From NCBI GenBank assembly GCA_003543635.1, contig DNAE01000151.1:1-6678 (forward strand): a stretch of 6,678 bases of DNA, written 5' to 3'. Numbering within the stretch: the first letter of the stretch is position 1; every line of letters starts with the position of its first letter. The notes below the pieces were generated by a model, which ran no database searches, was not told where the DNA came from, and saw only the letters and a program-made list of their open reading frames with translations. The position numbers and the translations under genes were made by a program. The stretch is from Clostridiales bacterium. GTDB lineage: Bacteria; Bacillota; Clostridia; Saccharofermentanales; Saccharofermentanaceae. Positions 6,598 to 6,678 of this stretch are shown here, piece by piece.

Positions 6598-6678
6598 TGT
6601 CTCCCTGCTCACGTGGATCATATGTCAAGTCTACCATAAGGCCGGTGTTTTTTCTTGGAGCCGGGGCGCGAAATCCCG
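6598..6678. other. Short upstream region of the cluster, nothing firm identified
   Basis: These 81 bases precede the first gene. They hold a possible alternative start at 6621, an isolated TTGACA on the minus strand (6623-6628) without a matching -10 at the right distance, a run of T on the plus strand (6648-6653) and a G/C-rich edge. I see no convincing promoter, terminator, riboswitch or gene; the true promoter may lie outside the window. Confidence 0.4.

Noticed and set aside
6623..6628. Perfect TTGACA as a -35 box for the cluster
   Set aside because: Seventeen bases downstream the sequence is GGGAGA, not a -10 box, and the transcript would start at or inside the first gene.
6631..6678. 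Plus-strand T run with nearby G/C-rich sequence as a terminator of another gene
   Set aside because: The bases before the T run form at best a three-pair stem, and no plus-strand gene leads into it.

Overview
The window looks like chromosomal DNA from a Gram-positive anaerobe of the Clostridia, most probably a Lachnospiraceae-type gut or rumen bacterium. The reasons are AGGAGG-type ribosome sites, a histidine-kinase-type N-terminal 7TM protein, a cytoplasmic LacI-type binding domain joined to GGDEF, and a lipoprotein with DUF4214 repeats. G+C is about half by eye. The taxonomic call is inference from gene content; there is no marker gene here.

All five genes lie on the minus strand and are packed head to tail, so transcription runs from high to low coordinates. 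Bases 6598-6678 are mostly leader and upstream sequence with nothing I can name firmly. A 7TM membrane sensor with a decayed kinase tail (5134-6597) overlaps a membrane histidine kinase (3879-5150). The kinase overlaps a NarL/LuxR-type response regulator (3256-3882) by ATGA. A 54-base gap (3202-3255), the only real intergenic space inside the cluster, precedes an 873-residue signalling protein (580-3201). That protein overlaps, again by ATGA, a lipoprotein gene (1-583) that runs off the left edge.

The centrepiece is the 873-residue protein. In order it has a glycoside hydrolase family 16 (GH16) fold, a LacI/periplasmic-binding-protein type ligand domain without its helix-turn-helix, a GAF-like region, and an intact GGDEF diguanylate cyclase domain. 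It has no signal peptide or membrane segment, and an in-frame stop lies just upstream of its only start. The GH16 domain, an extracellular enzyme in known cases, is therefore predicted to be cytoplasmic. All three GH16 catalytic positions are substituted (E-I-D-I-M-E reads S-I-N-I-M-D), so the domain looks like a carbohydrate-binding pseudoenzyme used as a sensor.

My working model is inference. The membrane pair and the response regulator sense an external or envelope cue. The adjacent cyclase reads an imported glycan or oligosaccharide through two ligand domains and makes c-di-GMP. The lipoprotein is a surface component made in step with it.
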